49,670 nucleotides of DNA from Christensenellaceae bacterium (lineage in GTDB: Bacteria; Bacillota; Clostridia; Christensenellales; DTU072): NCBI GenBank assembly GCA_031259965.1, contig JAIRKT010000034.1, forward strand, positions 1 to 49,670, written 5' to 3'. The notes under the pieces are model-generated. The model was not told the DNA's origin. It was given only the letters and a program-made list of their open reading frames with translations, and ran no database searches. A program made the translations under genes and the position numbers. Below are positions 1 through 9,787 of this stretch, one piece after another. The first letter of the stretch is position 1, and each line of letters begins with the position of its first letter.

Positions 1-1
1 A

Positions 2-1741
2 TATCTAAAAAGTGAAATAGAAAGAAAATTTAAAGCTAATCTTCTAGATTATATTAGAAAACTAGGAGTTATACAAAAGTCGATATATGGAGTTGACATT
101 CAAACCATAGCCGTTGAAATTGCAAGGCTGCGTTGTTTCTTATCACAAATAATAGAAGAAGATGTATTAGACAATGAAGAGAATAGAGGGATCAACCCGC
201 TTCCTAGTCTTGATTTTAAATTTGTTATAGCCAATACTTTAATTGAACTAGATGACAGCAAACAAGGTAGCATATTTAAAGATGATACTCACATGTCGGA
301 GTTAAAGAAAATACGAGAGGATTATTTCAACGAAGATAACAACAAGAGAAGCGAACTCCGCGAAAAATTTGAATCTATCCAGAAAAAAATGCTAAACAAA
401 GTAGTAAGTGATGGCCAGGCTGGAACTAAACGTTATCAACAACTATTGGAATGGCGGCCCTTTACAAATACAAGAAGTGATTGGTTTGATCCAGAGTGGA
501 TGTTTGGAATTGAGAAATTTGATATAGTAATAGCAAATCCACCATATGTGCATTTAGAGAAAATGAAAGAGTCTGATATAATACCTATTATAAAAAGCAA
601 GAAAAAACCACTATACAAAACTTACACAGGTCGAGGAGATCTATATTGTTTGTTTTATGAGAGAGGGTTGAATCTCCTAAAAAAAGATGGACATCTAACA
701 TATATTACAAGCAACAAGTGGATGAGAAGCTCCTATGGAGCAGCGGTGCGAGAATATTTTTTGAAATACACAAATCCTATAAGTTTGATTGATCTAGGTC
801 CTTCTATATTTAACAGTGCTGTTGTAGATACAAATATAATAACATTACAAAAGGCTAAAAATGCACGTAAAACAATGGTGCATTCATATAAAGATGACAT
901 TAAAGAAGGATTTGAATTGTCGAATATAAAACAAAATTTGGTGGCAACTAATTTTAGAGAAAACGAGACATGGATAATTTTACAACCTATTGAGCGGTCA
1001 ATCAAGGAAAAGATTGATGAAAATGGTATACCTCTCGAAGACTGGAATATTAAAATAAATTATGGCATAAAAACAGGGTTAAATGCAGCTTTCGTTATTA
1101 ACCAGAATAAAAGGGATGAGCTGATAGCAAAAGATCCAAAATCGGAAGATATTATAAGACCAGTCTTAAGAGGAAGAGATATAAAAAAAGACCAATATAA
1201 TTGGTCGGGGTTATATGTTATCGCATTAGTGCCTGCAAAAAATTATAATATAGATGATTATCCTGCAATAAAGCAATACTTATTAGATTTTGGATATGAT
1301 AAATTAAAACAAACAGGTGAAGCAGGTGCTCGAGCAAATACTTGTTACAAATGGTTTGAAACGCAATCTGCGATAGCATATTGGGAGGACTTTAATAAAC
1401 CTAAAATTATATATCCCGAAACCACGACAGGTGCATATTTTGTAATTGACAAAGAAAATTATTTAATAGACAAAACATGTTTCATGATCACAGGTGATAA
1501 TTTAGAATATTTAACAAGCACACTATCTTCAAAACTTTTTGAATATGCATATAAAAATATTTATGCGAGTGTTGTTTTAGGTGAAAAAGCCTATCAATAT
1601 AATAGGCATGCCTTTTCAAAACTGCCGATCAAGTTAACACAGGAAAACAAAAAACTGAATGACGATGAGATATTTGATCTTTATGGACTAAATTCAAAAG
1701 AGCGGGAATTTGTTTTAATGGCCCTTAAAAATAATATTTAA
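2..1741 (+). CDS. Type IIG restriction-modification enzyme, Eco57I/TaqI-like, 5' end outside window
   Basis: The frame is open from the first bases of the window through to the TAA at 1741, so the 5' part lies outside and the ATG at 293 is internal. Upstream of that ATG the frame encodes IYGVDIQTIAVEIARLR, the adenine-methyltransferase segment typical of Eco57I-type enzymes. The catalytic NPPY motif of N6-adenine methyltransferases follows in the context ANPPYVHLEKMK, near position 540. The C-terminal half (YGIKTGLNAAFVIN, then VLRGRDIKK) matches the TaqI-like target-recognition domain. Such proteins modify, and often also cleave, DNA at a specific site. Whether an N-terminal nuclease domain exists cannot be seen. 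A BREX PglX-type methylase is the main alternative. No partner gene follows it; the downstream DNA looks decayed. Confidence 0.85.
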   Translation, partial: YLKSEIERKFKANLLDYIRKLGVIQKSIYGVDIQTIAVEIARLRCFLSQIIEEDVLDNEENRGINPLPSLDFKFVIANTLIELDDSKQGSIFKDDTHMSELKKIREDYFNEDNNKRSELREKFESIQKKMLNKVVSDGQAGTKRYQQLLEWRPFTNTRSDWFDPEWMFGIEKFDIVIANPPYVHLEKMKESDIIPIIKSKKKPLYKTYTGRGDLYCLFYERGLNLLKKDGHLTYITSNKWMRSSYGAAVREYFLKYTNPISLIDLGPSIFNSAVVDTNIITLQKAKNARKTMVHSYKDDIKEGFELSNIKQNLVATNFRENETWIILQPIERSIKEKIDENGIPLEDWNIKINYGIKTGLNAAFVINQNKRDELIAKDPKSEDIIRPVLRGRDIKKDQYNWSGLYVIALVPAKNYNIDDYPAIKQYLLDFGYDKLKQTGEAGARANTCYKWFETQSAIAYWEDFNKPKIIYPETTTGAYFVIDKENYLIDKTCFMITGDNLEYLTSTLSSKLFEYAYKNIYASVVLGEKAYQYNRHAFSKLPIKLTQENKKLNDDEIFDLYGLNSKEREFVLMALKNNI

Positions 1742-2166
1742 ATCCTAGATGAGCATTGAGATCTAATAAGGAGCAAAAAAACACTTCCTTAAAATAAATT
1801 TCAAGTCAGAATGTAGAGGTTTACCTTAAATCGCAAGATGTAAAAGAAGCATTGCTAAAAGATTATCTAGGGACAATATAATATGCTTTTTTGAAGAAGT
1901 GATATTAGAATATAATGAAGGGGAGCATGATAGTTTTAAAAAAAGCTTATGCACTAAATTTCAAAATGCACGTGGACATGAAATTGGAAATAAGCAATTA
2001 AATGAGTAATCAAGACATATGAGTATGACTGTAAAAGCATCGTTGCTATTTGGTTGTGTTTAATTATACATAGTGTAATGTTTTATAAACAACATTACGA
2101 TATCTTAAATCTGTCTTTTTGGGTTCTTTTAATGCGCTAACTAATAATTTTTGTGAGAGGAGCATA
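1742..2166. other. Gene-free stretch with possible gene remnant
   Basis: There is no intact gene between the methylase stop and the convergent TIM-barrel gene. A stop-free plus-strand fragment of about 57 codons, ending in TAA near 2009, contains CFFEEVILEYNEGEHDSF and has no start or ribosome site. It may be the tail of a decayed gene. I do not recognise its family. A hairpin at 2075-2098 is listed separately. Confidence 0.4.
2075..2098. repeat. Perfect 8-bp inverted repeat (hairpin)
   Basis: GTAATGTT and AACATTAC are exact reverse complements separated by the 8-nt loop TTATAAAC. The element sits between two convergent genes, where a bidirectional terminator would be expected. No U-rich run follows directly on either strand, so termination is only inferred. 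Confidence 0.45.
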
Positions 2167-3015
2167 TTATCTGATTAAAGAGTTGTAGTAATTTTTCATT
2201 GAAAGGGAATCTATATCTTGCGTTCCTGCAGATTCGCAAATCACATGTGCTGGTATATTTAGTTTTAATAAAGCATCTATCATAGGTTCAAAATCAGGAC
2301 CATAAGTGTCATCTGCAAATGTTGTATGAGCGCGTTCGCCTTTGGGCCCATATATAATTTTGCTAAAATGGATATGTAAGCGATTTAATTTGTTCTCAGG
2401 CAGCGAATCCTTACAGAGTTTTAATATGTTTTCGTATTGTGCTGGATCGTTTTTTAATAAGCCGAGATATCTTGTGTTAATGTGTCCAAAATCTAGACAT
2501 GGGATAAATCTTTTATCTACCATACACATGTCTAATATTTCTTCGACAGTTCCCATTTGACGAATGATACCCAGTGTTTCTAGATAGATATAGACACCCT
2601 CAGAATTTGAATCATCAAGTACTTGTTTTAGCTTATGCAAGTTTTTATGTGTTATAGAAATAGCATCAATGCGCTCGAGATCGCGTTGCGAACCTGGATG
2701 TACTATTATTCTATCTGATTCAATTTCATTTGCAAAGAGAATTGAAGATGTAACATAACCAATATTTGATTCAATTTTTTCTGGATCAGGATTTGCAAAA
2801 TTTGTATAATAAGGAGCGTGAACACTTAATCCAATATTATATGGTTTGAACGCTTTTTTGATTTTATCTGCTATTTGTTGATGGTAGAGTGGTAGCCCTC
2901 TTACAATGGGGTATTCATATAAATCAATTTTGTTCTCGGAGCAATAGCTTCCAATTCCGCTAATATCAACATCTTCTAAAAGGTTTGAACGCCCAGCCAT
3001 TCCAAATTTAATCAT
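2167..3015 (-). CDS. Endonuclease IV-like / xylose isomerase-like TIM barrel protein
   Basis: A 282-residue AP endonuclease family 2 TIM barrel. Metal-ligand motifs of the endonuclease IV fold appear in order: SVHAPYY, IVHPGSQRD, YLETLG, CLDFGHINTR, LHIHFSK and VICESAG. The DxH motif of classical endonuclease IV is not clear here; the matching region reads GERAHTTFADD. The protein may therefore act on abasic DNA, or be one of the sugar-isomerase-like members whose substrate is unknown. It is the last gene of the rimP-infB-ribF operon: its ATG at 3015 overlaps the ribF stop at 3008 by 8 nt, indicating translational coupling. The fold assignment is firm and the exact reaction is not. Confidence 0.75.
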   Translation of the reverse strand: MIKFGMAGRSNLLEDVDISGIGSYCSENKIDLYEYPIVRGLPLYHQQIADKIKKAFKPYNIGLSVHAPYYTNFANPDPEKIESNIGYVTSSILFANEIESDRIIVHPGSQRDLERIDAISITHKNLHKLKQVLDDSNSEGVYIYLETLGIIRQMGTVEEILDMCMVDKRFIPCLDFGHINTRYLGLLKNDPAQYENILKLCKDSLPENKLNRLHIHFSKIIYGPKGERAHTTFADDTYGPDFEPMIDALLKLNIPAHVICESAGTQDIDSLSMKNYYNSLIR

Positions 3016-3904
3016 TTAAAGCCTCACTTTTATCTTTTTCTAATTGTTCTTTTAATTTATCTGGAGAGTCAAATTTTTTTATTGTTCTCAAAAATCTATT
3101 AAATCCAATAGTTAGTGTAGTGTCATATAAATTACCAGAGAATCCAATTAAGTGGGATTCGATGGTGGACTCATAACAGTCATATGTAGGTTTTGATCCA
3201 ATATTTGTAATCGAGTTAAACCTTATATTATTAATAATCGAAAACGTTGAATACACTCCCTGTGCTGGCACAATTTTGTTACTATCAACAGTTAAATTAG
3301 CAGTTGGAAAGCCTATCAAGCGTCCATTTTGTCTTCCAAGTTCAACATGGCCAGTCATAGTAAAAGGACTATCTAATAGTAAATTAGCAGTATATAAGTC
3401 ACCATTAGTTATTAGGCCTCGTATTGAAGCACTTGAAACTTTTTCATTTGAATTGTATAGCACATAATCGACAACCGACAGAGAAATTCCATGAGCTCTA
3501 GAATAACCATCAATAAACGATACATCGCCTTGTCTAGACATTCCAAACCTGAAATCAGGTCCACAGACAAATCCCCGAACCAGGTATTTATCAGTTAGAT
3601 TTTTTAAGAATGATTCAGGAGAGCTAGAGAGATCACCATTATTTGATGAGATAACTATGACATTATCAATTCCTAGGCTATTAAATATTTTTATGCGTTC
3701 AGATAATGTATAGATCATTTTTTCATTACGATTTATAGTAATCAAAAAGTTGTCATCAAATGTAATAATGGCTGGTATAGATTTTAATCGGACTGACTCA
3801 GATATTGTTTTAGAAATAATAGATCTATGACCTATATGAACTGAATCAAAGTAACCCAGAGCAATTACGAAATTATTGGTAATTGAATCTTTTATATTAA
3901 CCAT
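3008..3904 (-). CDS. ribF: Bifunctional riboflavin kinase / FAD synthetase
   Basis: Phosphorylates riboflavin to FMN and adenylates FMN to FAD in the cytoplasm. The N-terminal nucleotidyltransferase domain opens with GYFDSVHIGH (residues 17-26), the family's GxFDGxHxGH motif with Ser in place of the usual Gly. The C-terminal riboflavin kinase domain shows GRQNGRLIGFPTANL followed by PAQGVYS. I chose the ATG at 3904 because it places the first motif at the usual distance from the N terminus; a longer reading frame to 3982 would run deep into truB. The start overlaps the truB stop by 13 nt. truB-ribF adjacency is standard in Firmicutes. Confidence 0.93.
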   Translation of the reverse strand: MVNIKDSITNNFVIALGYFDSVHIGHRSIISKTISESVRLKSIPAIITFDDNFLITINRNEKMIYTLSERIKIFNSLGIDNVIVISSNNGDLSSSPESFLKNLTDKYLVRGFVCGPDFRFGMSRQGDVSFIDGYSRAHGISLSVVDYVLYNSNEKVSSASIRGLITNGDLYTANLLLDSPFTMTGHVELGRQNGRLIGFPTANLTVDSNKIVPAQGVYSTFSIINNIRFNSITNIGSKPTYDCYESTIESHLIGFSGNLYDTTLTIGFNRFLRTIKKFDSPDKLKEQLEKDKSEALND

Positions 3905-4782
3905 GTTGTAATTTTCACATAATTGTTTAAATCTTTCATAGCAAGGCCTATGAGTTGTTGATTGTTGTATAAAGCAAAACAATTAGAATCAGGCAGAACA
4001 GAAAAGCGAGCAGGCGAGCCGTTTAAAATTTTTTTTTCAGAGTCTTGTGTAATCTTGAATGTCTCAAAAGCAGATTGAACATATTTGTCTAGAGTTATTA
4101 TATGTTCAAGTGGATCTGGAGAGTTAACAAATTCATCTATTGTGATGGAATCTACAAGTTTAAATCGGCCTGACGCTAAGCGAGTTATACATCTTGTTAT
4201 TGCAAAGGTATTTAGAGCTTCACCCATGTCGCGTGCTAAACTTCTGACGTATGTGCCAGGGCTACAAACAATTTCGAATGCATAAATATTTTTTGTATCA
4301 AACACTTTATCTAACAAATCAAAGGAATAGACAGTAATAGTTTTGCTATTCAATTCAAATTTTACGGAATCACGTGCGAGTTTGTATGCTTTTACTCCGT
4401 TTATAGACTTAGCAGAGAAATCGGGTGGAATTTGGTTATAACTACGAGTAAATGATGGCAATACCTGAATGATCTCATTTCTTGTTACTATCTTATTTGA
4501 TAATTCCAAAATTTTGCCCGTAGCATCGAGCGTATCTGTTTTGATTCCAAACAGAAATTCAGAGTAGTATGATTTCTTTTCTGTGAGATGATAGTCAAAT
4601 AAACGTGTAGCCCTGCCGAGTGCTATTACTAAAACGCCATCCGCATCGGGATCAAGTGTGCCCATATGTCCTATTTTTTCGACACATAACCCTTTACGCT
4701 TTAGATGATACTTAACTTCAGATAGTGCCTTTTGAGATGATATGCCGCGTCTTTTGTTTAAAACTATAAATCCACTAAGCAT
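3892..4782 (-). CDS. truB: tRNA pseudouridine(55) synthase TruB
   Basis: Isomerises U55 in the T loop of tRNAs. It begins with the family opening GFIVLNKRRGISSQKAL and carries the catalytic aspartate at residue 44 in GHMGTLDPDADGVL. The usual loop is GTLDPLATGVL, so the two positions after DP are charged rather than Leu and Thr, an unusual variant. The downstream motif TYVRSLARDMGE is canonical. At 296 residues its length is normal. The stop overlaps ribF and the start overlaps the end of the DHH phosphoesterase gene by 19 nt, consistent with translational coupling in the operon. Confidence 0.93.
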   Translation of the reverse strand: MLSGFIVLNKRRGISSQKALSEVKYHLKRKGLCVEKIGHMGTLDPDADGVLVIALGRATRLFDYHLTEKKSYYSEFLFGIKTDTLDATGKILELSNKIVTRNEIIQVLPSFTRSYNQIPPDFSAKSINGVKAYKLARDSVKFELNSKTITVYSFDLLDKVFDTKNIYAFEIVCSPGTYVRSLARDMGEALNTFAITRCITRLASGRFKLVDSITIDEFVNSPDPLEHIITLDKYVQSAFETFKITQDSEKKILNGSPARFSVLPDSNCFALYNNQQLIGLAMKDLNNYVKITTWLI

Positions 4783-5759
4783 TGTGTCTCCTGAATGGCT
4801 TTTAAAAGTTGAGTTCTTGCTGTTTCGATAGAATCAGTTTGAATTCTACAACCACTGGCGTGAAAATGCCCACCACCCAAAAAGCGTTGTGCTACTTTGC
4901 TACAATTAACATAATCTTTTGAGCGTAGGCTTATCTTGAATTCAGAATCATTTGGTGTAGCAGATATAAAGACAGCTAGCATCACTTCTTTTATGTTTAT
5001 AACATCACCAATAACAGATTTGCTATCAGGGTGAGATGTTTGCGTTTCTGCATAATCCTCTTTTGTAAAAGAAACAAGAGCTAATTTATTATCGAACATG
5101 AAAATCGCTTTTGATAAAACACGATTTTTTAATTTAAACGAATTAAAAGAGAAGTCTGAAATGGAATTCCTAACAATTTCGTAATTATTAATCCCATATT
5201 TACAGAGTTCTGCTGCTACTTCATAAGTTAATGCATTTGTGTTTGGATACACAAAGGATCCTGTGTCTGTTATTAATCCAGTAAAAAGGTAAGTGGCTAC
5301 TGCCTTATCAATGTACGATGCGTTGTAAAATTTAAACAATTTAAACAAAATCTCTGTTGTGGCAGATGCCTTAGGGTTTAGTATTATATCTTCTGTAAAA
5401 GGAACATTAACAAAATGATGGTCAATCACCAATTTGTCATTAGAACACAAAAACTTTTCATAACAGACTTTTCCTAATCGATTAGCATCACCGCAATCAA
5501 CGACTATAGCTAGGTCGTACCACTTCAAAGATTTTTCGTTAAACTTTGTAATGTCAGGAAGGAAAGTTAGGTTTTGTGGAATTTCATAATCAGGTTCAAG
5601 AAAGCAGTGAGCGGTTTTACCCATGTTTGTCAAATAAGTGGTTAAAGCAAGAGAGGAGCCAACGCAATCGCCATCTGGGTTAATATGCATAAAAACGGAT
5701 ATTGTGTTTGCGGCATCGAGTTTTTCTATGAATTTCTCATACATTGCGTCATTGTTCAT
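4764..5759 (-). CDS. nrnA: DHH/DHHA1 phosphoesterase, NrnA-type nanoRNase / pAp phosphatase
   Basis: NrnA-like enzymes degrade very short RNAs and dephosphorylate 3'-phosphoadenosine 5'-phosphate. The DHH domain shows the metal-binding motifs NPDGDCVGSS (residues 27-36), VVDCGD and VIDHH. The C-terminal DHHA1 domain has the GGGHFHASGC signature. I place the start at the ATG at 5759, preceded by AAAGGA about 10 nt upstream; an upstream ATG at 5783 has no better ribosome site. The start overlaps the rbfA stop by 11 nt. This position between rbfA and truB is conserved in Firmicutes. Confidence 0.9.
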   Translation of the reverse strand: MNNDAMYEKFIEKLDAANTISVFMHINPDGDCVGSSLALTTYLTNMGKTAHCFLEPDYEIPQNLTFLPDITKFNEKSLKWYDLAIVVDCGDANRLGKVCYEKFLCSNDKLVIDHHFVNVPFTEDIILNPKASATTEILFKLFKFYNASYIDKAVATYLFTGLITDTGSFVYPNTNALTYEVAAELCKYGINNYEIVRNSISDFSFNSFKLKNRVLSKAIFMFDNKLALVSFTKEDYAETQTSHPDSKSVIGDVINIKEVMLAVFISATPNDSEFKISLRSKDYVNCSKVAQRFLGGGHFHASGCRIQTDSIETARTQLLKAIQETQCLVDL

Positions 5760-6099
5760 CTGGGGTTGTTCCTTTAATTTCACCTAGTATCTTTTCGATT
5801 TTTGTGTAATAAGATACCCCATCATCAATTAAAAATTTCAAATCTGGCACTGCGCGTATTTTTAAACGTTTAAACAATTCTGACTTTAAAAAGCCAGCTG
5901 ACTTGTTAAGAATTGAAATTACCTCATTTGTGTTATCGCCCAAAACGCTAACCCAAACTTTACCATGTTTTAAATCTTGTGTTACCGTTACACGTGTTAC
6001 AGTTAGCATGTATGATTCTAGACGTGGATCTTTGAGCTCGTTTCTTAAGAGAGAAGATAATTCTTTTTTGATTTCAGAATTCACGCGTTCTAGATTCAT
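5749..6099 (-). CDS. rbfA: 30S ribosome-binding factor RbfA
   Basis: A small KH-fold factor that binds the immature 30S subunit and assists 16S rRNA 5'-end maturation. The 116 residues match the family: an N-terminal RVNSEIKKELSSLL helix, DPRLESYMLTVTRVTVTQDL, and a C-terminal RAVPDLKFLIDDG that precedes the YYTKIEKIL helix. Only 2 nt separate it from the infB stop, and its own stop lies inside the start of nrnA. Confidence 0.93.
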   Translation of the reverse strand: MNLERVNSEIKKELSSLLRNELKDPRLESYMLTVTRVTVTQDLKHGKVWVSVLGDNTNEVISILNKSAGFLKSELFKRLKIRAVPDLKFLIDDGVSYYTKIEKILGEIKGTTPDEQ

Positions 6100-6101
6100 A
6101 T

Positions 6102-9100
6102 TTAACCTTCCATGTCTTGGACCAAGTTGAATGATTCGATAATGTCACCAATTTTAATATCATTAAAGTTATCTAATCCAATACCACATTCAAATCCATT
6201 TGCAACTTCTTTAGCATCATCCTTCATTCGTTTTAGAGATGATATTTGTGTGTCTGCAATAACAATATTATCGCGGATTAGGCGTACTTTAGCATTACGA
6301 ACAATTTTACCATCCTTTACCATACAACCAGCAATGACGCCTACGCCAGTGATTTTAAAGATTTCTCGGACTTCAGCCTTCCCAAGATATACTTCTCTGA
6401 ATTTTGGAGCTGATAACCCTTTAATTGCCATTTTTACGTCATCAATTGCATCATATATTATTCTATACAAACGAATATCTATAGAACTTCTCTCAGCTAG
6501 TGCTTTTGCATTTACATCAGGACGCACGTTAAAGCCTATAATTATAGAACTTGTTGTATCTGCTAACATAACGTCTGATTCATTAATAGCACCTGCTACA
6601 GCGTGTACAACTGATACTTTAATTTCATCATTTGAAAGCTTAAGGAGAGTATCTTTTATGGCTTCTACTGAACCTTGAACGTCAGCTTTGATTATAAGAT
6701 TTAAGCTCTTTAGTTTACCATCTACGAGTCCTTTAAACACGTCGTCTAAAGAGACACCCCTACTTGTATTAATGCGTTTTTCTTGTTCGCGTGATGCTCT
6801 AGTGTCAGCAATTTGTCGCATCATTTTTTCGTTTTCGACAACCATTAGTTGGTCGCCGGCCTCTGGTACATCACTAAGGCCCAGAATTGAAACCGCAGAA
6901 GATGGTGTGGCTGTTAAGACATTTCTGCCTGTGCTATCTATCATTGCTCTGATTTTGCCAGTAACCACTCCAGCCACTACATAATCTGAAATGTGCAATG
7001 TACCATTTTGCACAAGCACCGTGGCCATTGGTCCCTTGCCTTTGTCTAATCTTGCCTCTACAATTGTACCTTTTGCTTTTCTATCTGGGTTGGCTCTGAA
7101 GTCTGAAATTTCAGCTATTGTTAGTATTGTTTCTAATAATTCAGGTATGCCTTCACCTGATTTAGCAGACATTTTTATAACAGGTGTTGAGCCACCCCAA
7201 TCTTCTGGTAATAAATCATAATCACTTAACTGTGAATAGATTTTATCAACATCAATGCCAGCCTTATCCATTTTGTTTAGTGCTACTATTATTGAAACCT
7301 TAGCGGCTTTTGCATGATTTATGGCTTCAACAGTTTGTGGCATAATTCCATCATCACCAGCTATAACAATAATTACGATATCAGTAACATTTGCACCACG
7401 AGCCCTCATAGCGGTGAATGCGGCATGTCCAGGCGTGTCTAGGAAGGTAATACTTGAATTACCAATTGAAACTGAATATGCACCAATATGTTGTGTGATT
7501 CCGCCTGCTTCGCCGCCTGCTACATTTGCTTTTCTAATATAATCTAGTATAGAAGTTTTACCATGATCAACGTGGCCCATGATAGTAACGACTGGAGGTC
7601 TTGTGTATGTGGTTGTTAGATCATCTTGTTCATCATCATGATAAGCAATAGCACGTTCCTCAACCGTTTCAGCGCGTTGTAATTCAAGAGTAATACCAAG
7701 TTCAATTGCAACTAATTCGGCAGTTTCAAAATCAACTATATCATTTATTGTTTTTATAATATTCAACAAAAATAATTGACGTATAATCTCTGATCCGGTT
7801 TTTCCAATCTTTTCACTAAGCTCTTTGATAGTTATTGTATCCTTAGTTAACACAGCATGCTGAATTGCATTGGTTGTAGGTTGGATGAAAACATTACGTT
7901 TTTTGTCTGTCGACTTGCGCGCGCGGATTTTCTTGATTTGGCCCAGTTCGTCATAATCGAAGGCCGCTGTATTGGTTGTTAAATAGCCTTTCTTAGTTAA
8001 GGTTTTTTTGTCCATTGAACGCTTTCCTTCAAAGGAGGCGTTTTTATTAACATCGGGTTTTTTCTTAACAGTTTTGGTAGGCGGGACTGTAGCTTGAGGA
8101 ACACGAGATAGTGCATTAGCAAGCTGCTTAATTTTGTTATGTTGTCTAGCCAAATCTTGTGAGGCATCAGTAGGCCTAGTAGCAGCGCCAGTCTTGTTGT
8201 AATTTGGATTGTTATAACGACCTTGATTGTTTTGTGAATAACCGCCAGCAGGACGTGATGCATTACCAGTGTTATGGTTATACTTGTCATTTGGTCTATT
8301 GCTTTGATTGGGCCTTTTTTCATCAGCAGGTGGCACATAAATTTTGATAACTGGTTTATCGATGAGGGGTTTTGACACACTTTGGAATAAATTGGCATTT
8401 AGTTGATCTTTTAGCAACCGTTGTCTTTCATTCAAAATCTTTTCTTTTTCTGCTTCGGATAACACAGGTTGACTTGTTTTTCTTGTTGTTATAGGTGCAT
8501 AACTATTTTGATCAACATTCCTATTATTGGTTTGAGCAGCCGTCTGATTTTTATTAGTGTCTGACCTGTTCCTATCATTTCTGTTTTTCTTTCGTTTATC
8601 ATCGCTATGCGTTGTGCCACCATTTTTATCGTTATCTGCTGTTGAAGGCCTTTGCCTAGTTTTCTCATCAAGTGGTTTAATAGTGGTGTCGTTTGTGGGT
8701 CTAAGTCTTACCTTGTCACTAGTGGACTGTGGCTCAGTAGTATCAGTGCCACGTTCAGCAGTCACATCTGTTTTAGATGGTTCAACATTTGCAGTGGAAT
8801 CTATTGAAGATTGTTTTGGTTGATCTTCTGCCTTAATGGATTCTGTTTGGGATTGTTTTGCAGGTTCTATAGGTGAATCTTGGGTAGCAGGCTTTGGCTC
8901 TTCTGTATTGGTATTAACTACATTGTCATGTGGTTCATCTCCCTCTTCTGACTTAAATAGGGAAGTAGAGATTTCACGCTCCAGAGCTTCTTCTTGAATT
9001 GCAGCTTGACGCTCTTGCTCAAGACGAAGCTGAGTAGCAGCGCGACGTTCATCACGCAGCATTTTTCTTCTCTCCGTAACTTGAGCTAGAGTTGCTTCTA

Positions 9101-9215
9101 ATTGCTTGATCTCACTTTCGAATTGTGTCAAAATCTCAGGTGCTTCCGAGCCCAAAAAACTTCTGATTTTACCTAAACTTGGCCATTGAGTCTTTGCATT
9201 TCCAGTTTCAGCCAT
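6102..9215 (-). CDS. infB: Translation initiation factor IF-2
   Basis: A GTPase that delivers initiator tRNA to the ribosome. Residues 30 to about 440 form a long low-complexity region: an N-terminal charged helix ([17 protein letters not shown]), then Thr/Ser/Asn/Gln-rich sequence. An IF2_N domain follows ([20 protein letters not shown]). The G domain starts near residue 545 with GHVDHGKT, then the switch sequence [24 protein letters not shown] and SAKSGEG. The C-terminal domains end with the family-typical [18 protein letters not shown]. At 1037 residues it is much longer than Bacillus IF-2 (about 716); the excess is in the disordered N terminus. It lies 3 nt after ylxQ. Confidence 0.96.
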   Translation of the reverse strand: MAETGNAKTQWPSLGKIRSFLGSEAPEILTQFESEIKQLEATLAQVTERRKMLRDERRAATQLRLEQERQAAIQEEALEREISTSLFKSEEGDEPHDNVVNTNTEEPKPATQDSPIEPAKQSQTESIKAEDQPKQSSIDSTANVEPSKTDVTAERGTDTTEPQSTSDKVRLRPTNDTTIKPLDEKTRQRPSTADNDKNGGTTHSDDKRKKNRNDRNRSDTNKNQTAAQTNNRNVDQNSYAPITTRKTSQPVLSEAEKEKILNERQRLLKDQLNANLFQSVSKPLIDKPVIKIYVPPADEKRPNQSNRPNDKYNHNTGNASRPAGGYSQNNQGRYNNPNYNKTGAATRPTDASQDLARQHNKIKQLANALSRVPQATVPPTKTVKKKPDVNKNASFEGKRSMDKKTLTKKGYLTTNTAAFDYDELGQIKKIRARKSTDKKRNVFIQPTTNAIQHAVLTKDTITIKELSEKIGKTGSEIIRQLFLLNIIKTINDIVDFETAELVAIELGITLELQRAETVEERAIAYHDDEQDDLTTTYTRPPVVTIMGHVDHGKTSILDYIRKANVAGGEAGGITQHIGAYSVSIGNSSITFLDTPGHAAFTAMRARGANVTDIVIIVIAGDDGIMPQTVEAINHAKAAKVSIIVALNKMDKAGIDVDKIYSQLSDYDLLPEDWGGSTPVIKMSAKSGEGIPELLETILTIAEISDFRANPDRKAKGTIVEARLDKGKGPMATVLVQNGTLHISDYVVAGVVTGKIRAMIDSTGRNVLTATPSSAVSILGLSDVPEAGDQLMVVENEKMMRQIADTRASREQEKRINTSRGVSLDDVFKGLVDGKLKSLNLIIKADVQGSVEAIKDTLLKLSNDEIKVSVVHAVAGAINESDVMLADTTSSIIIGFNVRPDVNAKALAERSSIDIRLYRIIYDAIDDVKMAIKGLSAPKFREVYLGKAEVREIFKITGVGVIAGCMVKDGKIVRNAKVRLIRDNIVIADTQISSLKRMKDDAKEVANGFECGIGLDNFNDIKIGDIIESFNLVQDMEG

Positions 9216-9218
9216 TTA

Positions 9219-9551
9219 CTATATTGCTCCTTTACTTGGCGTGGGTGTTAAGCATTTTAGTATTACACTAGCAAGGTTTGCATCGATAATTGCTAATGCC
9301 CTACAACTGCCACGCGACGATAATTCTCCCAAATTATCAATTATTATTAAATTTTTGTTGCCAACAAAATGACGTGATATTTTCTTTTTAGCATTTTCAC
9401 TTAAAGTCTTGTCAATCAAGCAAAGTGCTAATTTCTTTTTTTTAGTATAACTAGTTATATTATCAGTGCCGATGACTATTGCTTTTGATTTAATAGCAAA
9501 TCCAATATAACTTTTAATTTTCGATTTCTGCAAATTGTCTAATTCTTGCAT
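9219..9551 (-). CDS. ylxQ: L7Ae-family RNA-binding protein YlxQ
   Basis: A 110-residue member of the L7Ae/L30e/S12e family, which binds kink-turn RNA. The sequence shows IKSYIGFAIKSKAIVIGTDN at the N terminus and the helix ENAKKKISRHFVG typical of the family. The start at 9551 is supported by GAGGAAA about 6 nt upstream, even though it lies 38 nt inside ylxR. That is the largest overlap in the operon and implies translational coupling. ylxR-ylxQ between nusA and infB is the standard Firmicute arrangement. Confidence 0.85.
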   Translation of the reverse strand: MQELDNLQKSKIKSYIGFAIKSKAIVIGTDNITSYTKKKKLALCLIDKTLSENAKKKISRHFVGNKNLIIIDNLGELSSRGSCRALAIIDANLASVILKCLTPTPSKGAI

Positions 9552-9783
9552 ATATTTCCTCAGGCAACTGCGTTTTAAAACTTTTATTGAGTAAACGTTT
9601 TTTTACACATTTTTGTAAGCATTCGCTATTAGTGCAGATATAGGCGCCACGTCCAGAAATCTTACCAGTGTGATCAATTGAGAAGGTGTTATCTGGTTGT
9701 CTGACTATGCGTAACAGGGATGACTTTGGAAACATTCCTTTGCATACAAAACACATTCTGAGAGGCGTCTTCCTTTCACGCAT
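9514..9783 (-). CDS. rnpM: YlxR/RnpM family RNA-binding protein
   Basis: A small basic protein of the DUF448/YlxR family; the Bacillus homologue is reported to modulate RNase P. The mature N terminus MRERKTPLRMCFVCKG and the signature GRGAYIC are diagnostic. I place the start at the ATG at 9783, 4 nt after the nusA stop, with GAGGT 11 nt upstream. A longer reading frame to 9840 would overlap nusA and adds residues unlike the family. The two cysteine pairs (CFVC, and the C of GAYIC with that of SECLQKC) are as usual. Confidence 0.88.
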   Translation of the reverse strand: MRERKTPLRMCFVCKGMFPKSSLLRIVRQPDNTFSIDHTGKISGRGAYICTNSECLQKCVKKRLLNKSFKTQLPEEIYARIRQFAEIEN

Positions 9784-9787
9784 TTTT

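Noticed and set aside
6112-8823. Several plus-strand frames of 70-190 codons opposite infB
   Set aside because: They are shadows of infB; no ribosome sites and no family features.
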